NCBI GenBank assembly: GCA_028551475.1 | Contig: CM052358.1 | Coordinates: 7,981,938-8,045,937 of the forward strand | Origin: Casuarina equisetifolia | Lineage: Eukaryota; Streptophyta; Magnoliopsida; Fagales; Casuarinaceae | Reading direction: 5' to 3' | Length of the DNA stretch: 64,000 bases | Shown here: in pieces, positions 1 to 12,584 of the stretch | How positions within the stretch are numbered: position 1 is the stretch's first letter | Layout of the letters: every line of letters begins with the position of its first letter | Made by a program: the position numbers and the translations under genes | Notes under the pieces: model-generated | Database searches by the model: none | The model's input: only the letters and a program-made list of their open reading frames with translations | What the model was told of the DNA's origin: nothing

Positions 1-2550
1 TCATGGGCTACTTATTTCTTTAGAAGGGCTATCAAGTTTTGGATCCATCTATTGGGCATTTCTTTGTTAGTCGCAATGTGATTTTTCATGAGGACATCTT
101 TCCAGTTGCTGCTTAGCTTACACTGACTTCACTGGCTCCCACTTTGCCTAATGTACAATTTTTGGTAGATGATGATCTTTTTCCAACAATTTCATTGGCT
201 TCTTTTGAGCCTTTCACAGTGTCTCTAAATTAGCCCTCTGTCAACTCTACCCCATTACCTGACACGGTTGTTTCTTCACTTGATGCTTTTGTTGTAGACT
301 TATCTCCCACTAGGTCTTCTTCCTTGTACTCTAATCCCTTAGAGCCTTTGGCCGCCTTTTTGTGGATTTTGCGTCGCTGCCTTCCAATGATTCCTTGGTG
401 GTTGTCCTTTCTTCGGTTTCACCTACACCACCCCGTTGTTCTAGGTAGCCCACCTGGACTCCTACATGGATGAAGGATTATATTTGCTCCAGCATCGATT
501 TTTCTGGTACTCATTACCCTATTACTATTTATGTCAATTTTGCTCGCCTTTTGCTTGGTCATTTTTGTTGCATTAGTTGTATTTTTTGGATTAGGAGCCC
601 TCATCTTATTTTGAGGCTGCTAAGAATTCCTGTTGGCAACAAGCAATGGAGGTCGAGATTCTTGCCCTTACGAAGAACCATACCTAGGAACTCGTTCCCT
701 AGCCACCCTATCGAAAGCCCATTGGTTGTAAATGGGTCTATGAAATCAAGTATTGCATTGATGGCTCTGTTAAGCATTATAAAACCTGCCTTATGGCTAG
801 AGGCTTCACCTAGAGCCATGGCTTTGATTTTGTGGAAATTTTCTCTCATGTTGCCAAATATGTCACTATTCGTTCCTTTATTACATTTACAACAATTCGT
901 GATTGGTTTCTTCATCATATGGATGTCGATAATGCCTTCCTCTATGGTGATTTGGACTAAGAAATTTTCATGGATCTTCCATAAGGATTACACAACTAGG
1001 GAGGATTATGTATGTCACCTTTGTAAGTCCATGTATGGCCTTAAATAGGCCTTTTGTCAATGGTATGCTAAGTTCACCCAGGCTCACACACACGTTCATC
1101 AATCCAGACATGATTATGCTTTCTTCACTTAGATATGAGGTGAATCATCCATCTATCTTCTAATTTCTATGGATGATATATTGATTATGGATAACGATGA
1201 AACTACTATCAATGATTTTTAGAGATACTTGCATGCCACATTCCACATTAAAGATTTGGGTACTAAATACTTCCTTGGCATCGAAATAACTCATTCTAAG
1301 AAAGGTATATGTTTGAGCCAATGTAAGTTCATTTTAGAAATTATCTTTGAAGTATGATTGTTCGGATGTAAACCAATGGTCATTCTCATCGAATAGAATT
1401 CAAAATTGACAATAGTTGAGTATGATGTAGGAATGTCTCCATTGGATGAAGACCCATTGCTTAAAGATCTATCCAGCTATTAATGACTTGTGGGAAAACT
1501 CATCTATCTCATGATGATTAGACAAAAAATTAGCTATGCAGTAGAGATTTTAAGTCAATTTATGCAAGATCTGAAGCAATCTCATATGAAGGTCACCCTT
1601 AAAGTAGTCAGGTATATGAAAAAGATGTCTAGGATTAGGAATACTTTTGTCTTAAAGCTGTGACTTGGAATTGCGAGCTTATTGTGATGCTAATTATGCC
1701 AGTTATTCGATGACTAGAAGATGCATCACTAGGTTCTGTGTAAAATTTGGAGTCTTTATTGTCATGGAAGATGAAAAAGTAGTCAACTATATCATTATCC
1801 TTGACTGAAGCTGAATATTGAGCAATGGCGAAGACCGTTTGTAAAGTCGTTTGGATGCGAGGTCTACTTCAAGACCTTGGATTAAGGATAAAGGGTCCAA
1901 CTACATTGTTTTGTGATAATGATGTAGCACTCAAACTTGTGGCCAATTGGATGGTACATGAAAGAATAAAACATATTGAGGTTGATTGCCACTTCACCAA
2001 AGACAAGATTTAAGAAAGGGTTATTAAGACTAAAGGGATAATAATTATAGAACAACCTGTAAACATTTTCACCAGACCATTATGTTAGAGACAACACAAG
2101 CATCTATTAAGAAAGTTTGGTGCCTTAAACATTCATACACCGTCAACTTGAAGGGGAGTGTTGGAGATCTATGGTTAATGTTTGTCAATTACTCCTAGCT
2201 TAAATCGAAGGGAATCATTGTCCTACAATGGGCAAGATCTACAATTTTAGGAAATATGAATTATACAAATAGGGATTATTCTTTGTCATCATGTTTTTAC
2301 TTTTATGTATACAAATGCTTGTATTATAAGTAGACATGCATTGTTTTAGGTTTACTCACTTTTTCGTGAATACGAATACTTTCCCATGTTCGTTTCTCTC
2401 TATTATTCACTTTGTGTCGGATTCTACCTCATCTCACGTGAAAGACACTTATAGCAATACGAGAGAGATGAAGTTTGAAGAAGCGAGGCCCACAAAATCA
2501 TCTTCTTGTTCCCTTAGGGGAGTAGGTTGAGGCCAACATAAAGGTTAAAA
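1..2550 (+). mobile_element. Ty1/copia LTR retrotransposon fossil, 3' part only
   Basis: The translated plus strand shows copia pol parts in the usual order: the end of the integrase region (about 1-160), reverse transcriptase (about 640-1420) and RNase H (about 1640-2020, with the short motif KHIEVDCHF). A purine-rich tract at 2148-2158 is followed by the probable 3' LTR. The integrase to RT to RNase H order is what separates copia from gypsy elements. The 5' LTR, gag and protease lie outside the window. The copy is badly broken, with many breaks, and looks old. Its LTR start differs from that of the element at 3325-8479, so it belongs to a different copia family. The right edge is uncertain. 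Confidence 0.85.
2159..2540 (+). repeat. Probable 3' LTR of the first copia fossil
   Basis: The sequence directly after the polypurine tract begins TGTTGG, a normal LTR start. A TATA-like stretch lies near 2322-2330, and pyrimidine-rich sequence follows, as in an R-U5 region. No second LTR is available in the window, so the end is a guess. Confidence 0.5.
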
Positions 2551-2879
2551 AGATCCAAAATAGATGTAGCCAAAAATTGACGAACAAAGATGAGGAATGT
2601 CGAAAAGAGAGAGGCCTTGAATAGATTAGCCACATTCAAGGTTCAATAGAAAGACCTCAAATCTAAGAATCTAAAACTCTTTGACACAATTAAGTGTCGG
2701 TAAAGGGCATATTGGACATTTAATAGAGGACATTCATCGATAAAACAAGAAAAAAAGAAAAGGACATGCTTTGATTCGATTCTATATCCCGTCAATAATA
2801 AGTGATGAGAATCCAAAACTAAAGGTTAACAAACAAATAAAGAAAGATACTAAAGATGAGATTTTTATGAAAGATTTTG

Positions 2880-3324
2880 TTTACACATTCACGAAACTCA
2901 AAACCCCTAATAAAAAAAAATTCGTATAAATTTAACAGATTAAAAAAGATCTAAGAGACCTAAAAAAAGAAAAAGCAATGATAATTATGATATTAAAAAA
3001 AGTAAGGAACAAAAGAAAGAAAAATAAAAAACGGAGAGATTTTACAAATGAAGAAAGAGTTGAAAGCAAAAAAAAAAAAAAGAACAAAAACAAGGAACAT
3101 GTAGACTTAACTAATCAAAAGAGAGATGGAAGGAAAAAAAAAAAGAAAAAAGAACGCATGGATTTAATAGGTCAGAAAAAAGATGAAAAAAATAGAAGAA
3201 AATAAGAAACCTTTAGATCTAATAGATCAAAATAGATATAGGAAGAAAAAAGAAACGTATTGATTTAACATATCAAAAAACACATGGGAGCAACAAAAAA
3301 AAAAGAGAAAAAAAGGAATGTATT
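2880..3324 (+). repeat. Lysine-coding A-rich minisatellite, left part
   Basis: An imperfect tandem array with a period of roughly 50-55 bases. Each unit carries a version of GATTTAACAGATCAAAA followed by an A/G-rich stretch. About six units are recognisable, for example near 2928, 3034, 3100, 3159, 3212 and 3260. The ORF through it (2978-3205) encodes little but lysine, arginine, asparagine and glutamate, so I treat it as a by-product of base composition. The array continues at 8480, on the far side of the copia element that split it. Confidence 0.7.
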
Positions 3325-3523
3325 TGTTGAAAAATACTTGTTTGTCGTATACTATTCATAGGTCCAATTGTTTGTAAGGCTTTCACTATTCATAATCGTT
3401 GTAGCTCGTTTCCATTCTTTAAAGGCTAGAATTCTAGCTCTTCTTCCTTATGACATTTACTATAATTTCTTCCAAATATATAAAAGTAGTTTCATCCTTT
3501 TTGTTTCAATATGTTTCTTAACA
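3325..3523 (+). repeat. 5' LTR of the copia fossil at 3325-8479
   Basis: A 199-bp terminal repeat that begins TGTTGAAAAATACTTG and ends AACA. It aligns along its whole length with 8282-8479. A TATA-like element (ATATATAAAAG) lies at about 3475-3486. Confidence 0.9.
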
Positions 3524-3541
3524 TGGTATCAAGGAGCAAGC
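3524..3541 (+). promoter_or_regulatory. Primer-binding site of the copia fossil
   Basis: TGGTATCAAGGAGC directly follows the 5' LTR. It resembles the TGGTATCAGAGC site, complementary to initiator methionine tRNA, that is usual in plant copia elements. Confidence 0.8.
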
Positions 3542-6500
3542 TTGTCCTGTAATCCTAGATTTATTTCACGTTTTCGCAAGCTACTTCCGTATACTTAAAC
3601 TGCTCATTTTTTTGACATTTTGTTGAACACCTACTATGCAGTTACATACCCAACCTCATGGACACCAGTCGTAGCCCCAACTACCGTTTGGACTAGCCGT
3701 CATCGCACTAAATATCGCTCTTGTACTTGCCATCATTCTCATGGGCATTTGGGTAGCCCAAGTACCATTCCTCTAGTTTAACCTAGCGATGCTCTTTATC
3801 TTCACCCAAATGAGCAAACTAGCACTATGATTATCTTTATGAAGCTATTGAGGGTTGAAAATTATGCTTCTTGGTCGCGAGACATGAAGCATGCTCTATT
3901 TAGGAAAACCTAATTCGGGATTTTTGATCTACATGTGAAACAGCCAGAACTTGATTCCCTTCTATACCTATTCTAGGAACATTGCAACGAGGTGGTCCTT
4001 TCTTGGATTCTCTCATTTGTAGCCTTAAACATCTACAAGACATTCACCTATTTGGCAAATGCAAGGCATGTCTAGAATCATTTTTAACAAAATTTCCTCT
4101 GTGTTGGCACCAAAGAGGTTTGCAATGTTTAGTGCAACCAAGCCAATGCTAAACAACACGGCGATTTGGTGTATAATTATGTTTATCAGTTGGAAGGCCT
4201 ATGGAATTGGTATGATTCCTATATTGCTGTGCTCTATCCATGACTAATAAAGGATTATGATTTTTGTCAATTTTAGGATGCCAGCAAATTTACTGAGTTT
4301 CTAAACGGTCTTGATGATTGTTATTTGGCAGCTCACTCTCAAATTTAGAACACTCGGCCACCTCTGATGCTCCTTGATGCTATTTGAATGATATGATGAA
4401 GAATATGTTCTTCACCCAACTAGAATCTAGTGAACTGACTCACTAGCCTTTGTGCTCGAGTCAGATCTAACTATCAAGTTGGGGCACTCCATGGGCAGGT
4501 TCTTCTCGCGTGGATCTAGCCTTGCCTCGTGTGGACTTAATTTGGGGCATGAACAGTGCAGGCCCTACTTAACCTTCGCAACCCTCCATCTTGAATTAGG
4601 ATGTGTGAATGATTTTGAGCGGGCCTCTTTACAAGACTCGCACATTGAGGGGTCCAACGTGCTGTTTCACCTTTTTATGTGTTTAAGACCTATATGGGCC
4701 CTGCTGCTCTTAAGGCCCAACAAGGTACTTTCTCCCATTGTGGAAAAATGGGCCATACCTATGATGAATGTCTAATGCTCACTAAATGTGAGCATTATGG
4801 CATCCCTGGGCACTCTAGAGCAAAGTGTTACCGATTGCATGGCAAGCCTAAAGATAAGGGAAAACAAAAAATGGGTTCACATAAAACTATGAACCATTCA
4901 ACTATAGAAAGGGCTTTTAATGATGAATTAACTATCTCCAAGGAAGATAGGTAGATAATAATGTCTATTCTTCACAAGAAGAAATCATCCACAACTGGAT
5001 CAGCTGATAGGGAAGGTGACAACATTGCTCATGTCACAGGTATCTCTCCTAAAACTCCTAATTATTTATGTTGGCATGTAGAATCAAGCATTAGTGACCA
5101 TATCACAAGCAACTTTAAATGGTTGATATCTCCATGGTCATGTAGTCATGAATATAGAACTATTTAGCTATATAATGGGAAATGTATTCCCATTACTCAT
5201 ATAGGTTCAATAGTGATTCAAGAAAAATATTACCTTTATGATGTGCTTTATGCTCCTTCATTTACTACAAACTTGTTATCCATTACCAAATACACTAGAG
5301 ATAACCATTGTGCCATTACATTGCTTTCCCCTTTTTGTTTCTTTCAGGACTTATGGACTAGGATAATGATGGGGTATGTTAGAGTGAAGCATGACCTATA
5401 TTATCTTTCCAATACTTTTGATGTTGCATGTAATTCATAATTGACAAACTCTATAGTAGATTATTTTGTACCTAAGAAGTTGAACCATGTTCGTCAATCT
5501 TCTTCTATATATACTCCATGTAATATTTTGCATCAAATATTATGACATCCATCGTTTGATGTTATGAAACATATTTTTTATGTATTTTTGTCATGTCTTC
5601 CTGAAATTAAAGCATGTAAAATTTGTCTCTTTGCAAAGCATGCTCGTTCTTCATTTACTATCAACAACTTAATTTCACATAATATTTTTGAGTTGATACA
5701 TGTTGATATTTGGGGACTTTATATGGCCCCCTCACATTATGGAGCTAGATTTTCCCTCATAATAGTTGATGACTATTCTAGAGCCACTTGGACTTATCTC
5801 ATGAGATAGAAAATAGAAACATTTGATCATCTCAAGTCATTCTTCACTATGGTAGTGACTCAATTTGGAACTTGAATTAAGCGTTTGTGCATTGATAATG
5901 CACATATTTTTTTAGTTTATCCTCTACATTATTTTTTGAGTCTCAAGGAGTGATCCATGAAAGTTCATGCCCTTACACATCCCAACAAAATGGGGTGGTT
6001 GAGAGGAAGCACCGACATTTATTTAATGTTACCAGGGCATTACGCTTCTAGTGCCACTATCTTATTCATTTTTAGAGCGAATGTTTACTTATGACCACCT
6101 ACTTGATTAACTATACACCATTTCATTGCTCGAGGGTCATACATCTTATAAGCACTTATTTGGGAAGGTACCCTCATTAGATCATCTACGTGTTTTTAGA
6201 TGTCTTTGCTATGCCATTAACTTGACTTCAAATGACAAGTTTGGGCATCACTCCATACCATCTATCTTTACGGGTTATCCATTTGCCTAAAAGGGTTATC
6301 ATCTTTTAGCACTTGATAGTGAGAATTTTTTTACAAGTCGTGATGTGACCTTTCATGAGAATACTTTTCCTTTTGACTGCTTAACCCCAATATCACCACG
6401 TCTGCATCCATCATCATCTAACATTAGAATGCAAGACTCTAATTCACTCGCCATTGTCCCTTACATTGGCCTAGCCTCGTAAGCTCCTACTAACCCTTTT

Positions 6501-8281
6501 TTACCTAGTGGAGAGCAAACTACTTCATGTAGACAATAATCAGGTGGAATTCCTAGAATACTTGCTTAGACATAAGATTATATTTTTTCTCACACAAATT
6601 TATCTCATACTGCTACAACACCATCGACTGCACACCTCATTTCTGATGTGATTTCACATCATAGACTATTTAGCTAGCACAACCATTTTGCATGTTCCAT
6701 TTCAGCTACCATTAAGCCATCCTTTTATAGTGAAGTAGTCCTTGACCCAAAATGGCGTGACGCCATGACTGGGGAGATTAGGGCATTAGAGTCAAACAAT
6801 AAATGGGAATTGGTTTCTCTACCTATAGGTTATCGTGCTATTGGAAATAAATGACTGTACAAGATCAAATATAATACCAATGGAAGCATTAATCACTACA
6901 AAGCTGGCCTTGTAGCTAAAGAATACAACCAGTGAGCAGGAATTGATTATGAGGATACATTTGCTCTAGTTGGAAAGCTTATGACCATTCAGATTCTCAC
7001 TACTTTGGCTACTATACATCATTGGGACATACATCAAATGGACGTCCATAATGCATTCTTGCAAGGTGACCTTGATATTGAGATCTATATGTGACTCCTA
7101 GAGGGTCTTCGACTTAAAGGAGGATCCAAAGTATGCAAACCCAAAAAATCATTCTATGGACTTAAGTAGGCCTTCAGACAATGGTACTAGAATTTCATAG
7201 ATGCCCTCATTCGAGCTGGTTTTTGTCACTCCCAGCATGATTACTCACTTTTCCTCAAATAGACAAGTAATGGCCTTCTCAATGTTTTCATTTATGTGAA
7301 TGATATGATCATAACATGAGGAGATAAAGATAGAATCATTAGGTTAAAGGAATACCTATGTTCCACATTCCATATCAAGGACCTTGGACTAGTCAAATAT
7401 TTTTTGGGAGTTGAAATAGCACATTCACCTGCTGGTATTGTGATGAATCAACAAAAATATTTCTTAAAACTAGTTTTTGAATATGGTCTTTTTGGATGCA
7501 AACCAACAGGCACTCCTATGAAGCAAAATGTTAAGTTTTCAAGCATTGAATATGATAAGTTCTTAGATAGAGAAGGAGATACACCTTTGAAGGATAGAAC
7601 ACACTATCAACAGCTAGTGGGAAGATTGATCTATCTCACTGTTACTAGACCAAATATATGTTTTACTATATGGCTATTGAGCCAATTCATGCAAGCACCT
7701 AAGGAGTCTCACTTGGATGCAACACTTCAAGTCATTTGCTACATTAAGAAATCACCTAGTCAAGGGCTACTTATGAAATCGCAAAATAGCCTTAAGCTAC
7801 ATGCTTTATGCAATGCTACCTATGGATCCTACCCAATAGGGTGCCATTCTACTATAGGCTTTTGTATTATGTTGAGAGACTCTCTCATTTCATGGAAGAG
7901 TAAAAAGCAATCCATTATGTCTTGGTCCTCTATAGAATCAGAGTATCGAGCAATAACATCCACCACCTGTAAGATCATATGGTTGATAGGACTTTTTAGA
8001 GACCTATGAGTACCATTGATTAGACTAGTATTTCTCTATTGTGAACAATGAAGTAGCCATGAAAATAACTACTAACCTAATAGTGTATGGGGACAAAACA
8101 TATAAAGAAAAATCATTTCATTAAAGAGACAATTACCGCATGAATCATTCAGATGGCGCATACTTCTACATGAGATTAGCCTTCAGACCTATTGACAAAG
8201 GCATTAGGTATACAACAACAACATTTTCTTCTCTGCAGCTAGGTGTTTATGACTTATTTCAACCACTAGCTTGAGGGGGGA

Positions 8282-8479
8282 TTTTGAAAATACTTGTTTG
8301 TTGTATATTTTTAATAGGCCCAATTGTTAGTAAGCCTTTTACTGTTCATAGTCATTGTAGCTCATCTCTATTCTTTAAGAGCTAGAATTCTAGCTTTTCT
8401 TCCTTAAGACATTCATTGTAATTTCTTCCAAATATATAAAAGTAGTTTCATCGTTTCTACTTCAATACAATTCGTAATA
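8282..8479 (+). repeat. 3' LTR of the copia fossil at 3325-8479
   Basis: This 198-bp copy of the 5' LTR follows the purine tract CTTGAGGGGGGA (8270-8281). The terminal dinucleotides are slightly decayed, so the right edge was fixed from the target duplication GTATT at 8480-8484. Confidence 0.88.
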
Positions 8480-8645
8480 GTATTGATTAAAGATATCAAA
8501 AATAGATGAGAGCAACAAGAAAAAAAGAAAAAAAGAAAAAAAGGAACGTATTGATTAAACCGATCAAAATAGAGTTGGAAGAAAACAAGCGTAAATATTT
8601 AACGGATCAAAAAACAGATGGGAACAAAAAAAAACAATGAGAAAT
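8480..8645 (+). repeat. Lysine-coding A-rich minisatellite, right part
   Basis: Three further units of the array at 2880-3324, near 8482, 8551 and 8597, carrying GATTAAACCGATCAAAA-type cores. Removing the copia element and one target duplication rejoins the array within a unit. Confidence 0.7.
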
Positions 8646-8975
8646 ACAACAAGGAATGTATAAATTCACCGTATCTCATGTTAAAATATACTTCTTCAAA
8701 CAATTGGCCAGTGGCTATAGAGAATAGGGAATTGCAAGAAGGTATGGCAAGAGGATCGGAAAGATCTAAGGGGGGAGATCTTGTTAAATTGAAAGGCTGT
8801 AATATGAGAAGGGAGAAGATATATGATGACAAGAGAAGAGATGAGAAGGAGATAGAAATAGGCTTGTGACTGCATGGTACGAGGGTAGGTTGGCTAGGCT
8901 TCTTTCAAATCACATTAAACTAGGGTTTGCAAGTTCAATATATAATTTAAGGTTAGCACTGTCGCCTTCAAAATA
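8646..8975. other. Stretch without a recognisable gene
   Basis: An 83-codon plus-strand ORF (8618-8869) starts inside the minisatellite and runs into charged, low-complexity sequence. The overlapping minus-strand ORF is no more convincing. I see no known domain, and no splice sites in convincing positions. Confidence 0.4.
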
Positions 8976-9325
8976 AAAATGAATTAAAAAAAATTGTTGT
9001 CAATATCGATGTCTTAAAAACAGAACCACAAAAGGTGAATAACTATTATGATAGACTATTGTGATTTAAAAACCGAATCAAAAAAATTTGTTGTCGGTAT
9101 TGCTGTCTTAAAAACAGAGCCACTCAAAGATAAATAACTATTAGCGTCGCCTTAAAAATCGAGTAAAAAAATTTGAAAACCAAAGGAAAAAAAATCTCCT
9201 GTCATCGTCGCCTTAAAAATAGGGCCATAACCATTATCATCCACTGTTATAATCTGAAAGAAGAATGAAAAAAAAAATTAGTTGTCAACATGTTGGCTTA
9301 AAAACCGAGGCCACAATACAAAGTT
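8976..9325 (+). repeat. AT-rich imperfect tandem repeat, patch 1
   Basis: Four or five diverged units of roughly 75-100 bases. Each contains a version of CTTAAAAACAGAGCCAC preceded by TTGTTGTCAATAT-like sequence and an A-run. A second patch of the same repeat lies at 14035-14415. Unit boundaries are blurred by divergence, and there is no coding signal. Confidence 0.6.
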
Positions 9326-9689
9326 TAAATGGAGAGTGATCTAGCAATAGATGAGATGGGAGAGAAGATAAAAATAGCTATGCGGCTATGAAGGCTTTAA
9401 GTGTAGGTTTCCCTCAAGAAGGAACATCAACTTTAAGGGATAAGTGCGTTCAAAAGACCCTTGACATTCCAAAGAACCTTTCTAATCAAATTTAACTTTG
9501 TGAAAGTGGGCAACATGAGCAAGATCAAGGTGCGTCCATATCGCCTTTTGTTTTCTACGCAAAAGACAAAGATTTGTACCCTACTTGCGTCAAAAGAAAA
9601 GACTCATATGGGTGGTGGTAGACCATGGAAATCCTTATATGCATTTACTGCCACCCAAGTCACTAGGTAATTATAGACCACCATAGGGT
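9326..9689. other. Stretch without a recognisable gene
   Basis: A 69-codon plus-strand ORF (9461-9670) has no motif that I recognise. It lies just upstream of the A-tailed segment at 9690-9895 and may be the decayed body of the same retroposed unit. Confidence 0.25.
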
Positions 9690-9895
9690 TAAGCGAATGT
9701 GCTGTCCAATGTATGTTAAGTTATTTTAATTATGTGTGGCGTTTTAATATGTAAGTGACTTGTTATTTTCTGAGGGTTAGGAATATACCTTGTCTTTTAT
9801 ACTTATCCGAGGTATGGTTATTATGCCCAGCCTTGTTGGTATTAATAAAATTTGTCAGGGTACCGCCCCTGTTTCTTAAAAAAAACAAAAAAGTC
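9690..9895 (+). other. Possible A-tailed 3' end of a retroposed sequence
   Basis: A T- and G-rich stretch that looks like a 3' untranslated region. It contains AATAAA at about 9844-9849 and ends in an A-rich run at 9879-9895. This is the shape expected of the 3' end of a LINE or of a retroposed transcript on the plus strand. There is no coding region by which to name it. Confidence 0.35.
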
Positions 9896-9944
9896 ATTAA
9901 AGCTTTTCATTAATAGTTTCTTCGAAAATGTCAATGGTTCACTA

Positions 9945-10455
9945 TGTAGTGTAACTTCCAAAACGTTCATGAACCTACTCTCAACATTTATGCTTGTCTC
10001 CATCTATAAAGTCCTTTGTCCGTTGAATTACCTAACTGGATTCTTTTTAGCTTTGATCTTTTCACGAAGCATAACTGTCTTTGTTTGTATTCATTCCCAT
10101 TCTATAGTCTATAAGCTTGCAATGAAAATATACGGTGCTGCCCTAGAATTATAGCATACATATGTTCTCCTAAAGTTTTGGTTGCATGTAAAAATGCTCA
10201 CAAGTGTTGGTAGAAATGCTCTTTCTGCAGATTATACTGGGAAAAGATATTTCTAGAACTATATGCCGCATCATTCTTATTCAATCATATCTTCTTCATT
10301 TTTAAAAGTTCTAACGCTACATTTATAACCCAATCGTAGTTCCTAAATCAATTGCTTTGTTCTTGTGTCATCATGACTATATGGTTCATGGCTCACAAGT
10401 CCACTAAGTCACCATGTTGCTCATCGCAACTTTAGAATCATGCACACTGAAAAAA
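9945..10455 (+). repeat. Family B fragment (tail type 2), copy 1
   Basis: Homologous over about 400-500 bases to 15310-15760 and 58380-58730. All three share AACATTTATGCTTGT, a GAATTACCTAACTGGATTC-like block, AAGCATAACTG, CAATGAAAATATA and AGAAATGCTCTTT-like blocks in the same order. The ORFs in it are not conserved between copies, so I treat it as non-coding repeat DNA. Confidence 0.65.
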
Positions 10456-10964
10456 TAACGGTGTTACTTTTAAGAGAGCTTATAATGTTCAAACATTTAC
10501 ATTGACATTTAAATATAATAATATAAAAGAAAAGGAATAAGCAAATACTTATGTAGTATATAGAGCCTATTTGTTTCCTTGCATTATTTTTCAAAATCTC
10601 TTCATATGGACTCTAATGTTCACAAGGGTTCATATAGCCATATTGAATTTGCCATATTCAACATATTAAGTGAGTTAACTGTTGGATTTCAATTGTCTCC
10701 TACCCACATGGGGCTGCACCCACTCGCTCAGGCCCGTGTCACCCTTGGGCCATCAGTATTTTACAACGCAACAGAATTTGGCTTATTCACGTTTACAGGC
10801 AGCTTAAACTTTCTTCCAAGCTTGAACTATGGAAGATAGAAACTTGAGCCATTATCTTATTAATTATAGACAGGAGATTTTACAATAGGACATGTAAAAT
10901 TCTGAAGAAAAAAAGGTCAAAACTTGACTACATGTTGAGGGACTTCTTTTGGATAGTCAGCAAG
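10456..10964. other. Stretch without a recognisable gene
   Basis: Includes an 86-codon plus-strand ORF (10579-10839) that resembles no family I know and has no splice sites in useful places. I see no repeat relationship to the rest of the window. Confidence 0.35.
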
Positions 10965-11055
10965 CCGAAAGCAATATATAGCTAACACACCCTCAAAATG
11001 CATGGTCGATTGCTCGTTTAGCACTTATTAGATATTGTTCAAATCCACACAGAAG

Positions 11056-11360
11056 TCACCACTTGACTCGGAGATGCACAATTAATGCGTCCAACGGTAG
11101 GAGAACTTTGTTCAAGCTTTGCTTGGCCCCTGCGTCAATAAGTTCGCATCTTTTTATCAAACTTTGTCGGAGGCTCGAATGCGGGCAAACAATACAAGGG
11201 TTTATTAATGAAGTGAAGATCAAGAAAAACTCCAACTTGGCGAAGGTAATACTTTGATGGTTCCTCATCACCCTTTCCTCCGACACTTATGATGGCAGCA
11301 GCCTTGTCGCCCAGGAATTCGGAGGTCTTGCTGCCCAGTCGATTGCATCCTCCATAGGTT
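11056..11360 (-). pseudogene. NADPH:quinone oxidoreductase-like (FMN reductase family), last exon
   Basis: Read on the minus strand, this exon matches the C-terminal half of plant NADPH:quinone oxidoreductases, soluble FMN-dependent flavoproteins that reduce quinones with two electrons. Visible blocks are AIDWAARPPNSW, then KAAAIISVGG, YYLRQVGVFLDLHFINKP and a C-terminal LIDAGAKQSLNKVLLP, ending in a stop at 11056-11058. An acceptor-like TTGGTAG precedes it at 11361-11367. The match shifts frame shortly after PPNSW and again around the KFDK segment, so it is a pseudogene. The N-terminal exons with the flavin-binding motif are not present. A second, more decayed copy lies at 49811-50115. Confidence 0.75.
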
Positions 11361-12584
11361 CTACCAATGAAAAGCAAAATACATGCAGTAGCGTAAGTTT
11401 GTGTCCATGAAAGATAAACCAACTCAAGTCAAATAATAAAACAAACCTCTTACTTAAAACTACATATATTCTTTCAATGAATACAACTTTCGAAAAGTAT
11501 TCTAGATTTACTATAGCCTCACCTAAAATTTACTGTTGAAAAGCACATTGATGAATGAGAGAAAGAAGTGTACGGACTGAAACTAAAAATTTAAAATTCA
11601 ATTGAATTTAGAACCCACTTGTGTTTGGCTAACACCTAGCCTAGTACAATTGGGTTCGAATTCCTAACATAATTGGGTTATGACTTTCAAACCCAAATCT
11701 ATTTTTGTCTCTCCCTATCATGATAATCTAGGAATCCAAAACCTATTAGTATTAGGTTAGGTGATAGACTATTTAATAAATTGCAAGAGAATAAAAGGAG
11801 ATTAAGAGATTAAAACCTAAGCTATAACATCTATTGACAATGAAGCTTTAGGTTTCAATCTTGTGAGTTTTGTGTGTCACTTTCTTATTGTAAAAAATTA
11901 TTGTGTAAAGTTAACTCTTAATCAAGCTATTCACCTTGTTATCAAAAGAACATCAATAATTTCTTAAGTGTGACACTTCTTTATCAAACAAGGCTTACAA
12001 ACTAGACTGCTTTCCCTCAAAGTTGATAGGTGAGTAGTTTTTTACTTTTAATATTTTTCCTTTTTCTCCCTAATGTTGTACGTTTATATTACTTTCTTTG
12101 ATTGAAATCATGTACAGTGTACTATTTGTACTCAACAATTATAGTATGAGATTTTTTATTTGAGACCTCTACTTTAGAGGTGTCTTTTTTATTTTTTCCT
12201 ATCATGTTTTATATGAATTTTAATTCATGCTTCGAACAACATATGTTTTCTTTGTAATTTTTTATTTTGTCCCTTTTTCATAGATTTTAGATGAGATTAT
12301 TTTACAATTTTGTTTGTGTTTCTTTTTCAAGTTCACAATTTCTCATTGTGGTTTTTTGCTTCCTAAAACTACACATTTAGATGCTTTTTGATGAATGCTC
12401 AATCATTGTTCTTCTCAGGCCTTTTTTTTTTTTTTTGGGTAAATCAATTAATACAATAGCCTATTACTTCAACTTTCATGTCTTTCATCTTGTGTGGTAA
12501 ATTATTTAGTTTTCTTTTATTTAATGCTTCCATATACCAATTTGACTCTAACCCATTATTGAAGAGGTGAATCACAGGTCCATA

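Larger units (their letters stand above)
3325..8479 (+). mobile_element. Ty1/copia LTR retrotransposon fossil with both LTRs and target duplication
   Basis: A nearly full-length element of 5155 bp. It has a 5' LTR at 3325-3523, a primer-binding site from 3524, a gag-like region to about 4600, zinc-knuckle remnants near 4730-4850, a protease/pre-integrase region about 4960-5560, integrase about 5600-6380, reverse transcriptase about 6720-7400, RNase H to about 8130, a polypurine tract at 8271-8281 and a 3' LTR at 8282-8479. The five bases GTATT occur at 3320-3324 and again at 8480-8484, a perfect target duplication. The integrase-before-RT order marks it as copia. It is broken throughout, with well over ten breaks. 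The two LTRs differ at about 30 of 198 positions by hand count, so the insertion is old. Confidence 0.93.

Noticed and set aside
2978-3205. 75-codon lysine-rich ORF as a nuclear protein gene
   Set aside because: It is the direct translation of an A-rich tandem repeat; the same composition reappears in other frames and beyond the copia insertion.
11645-11665. GGTTCGAATTCC as a tRNA or SINE B box (also at 32630)
   Set aside because: It is one base longer than the B-box consensus, and no A box lies at the right distance. Copies 4 and 5 of the same repeat lack it.
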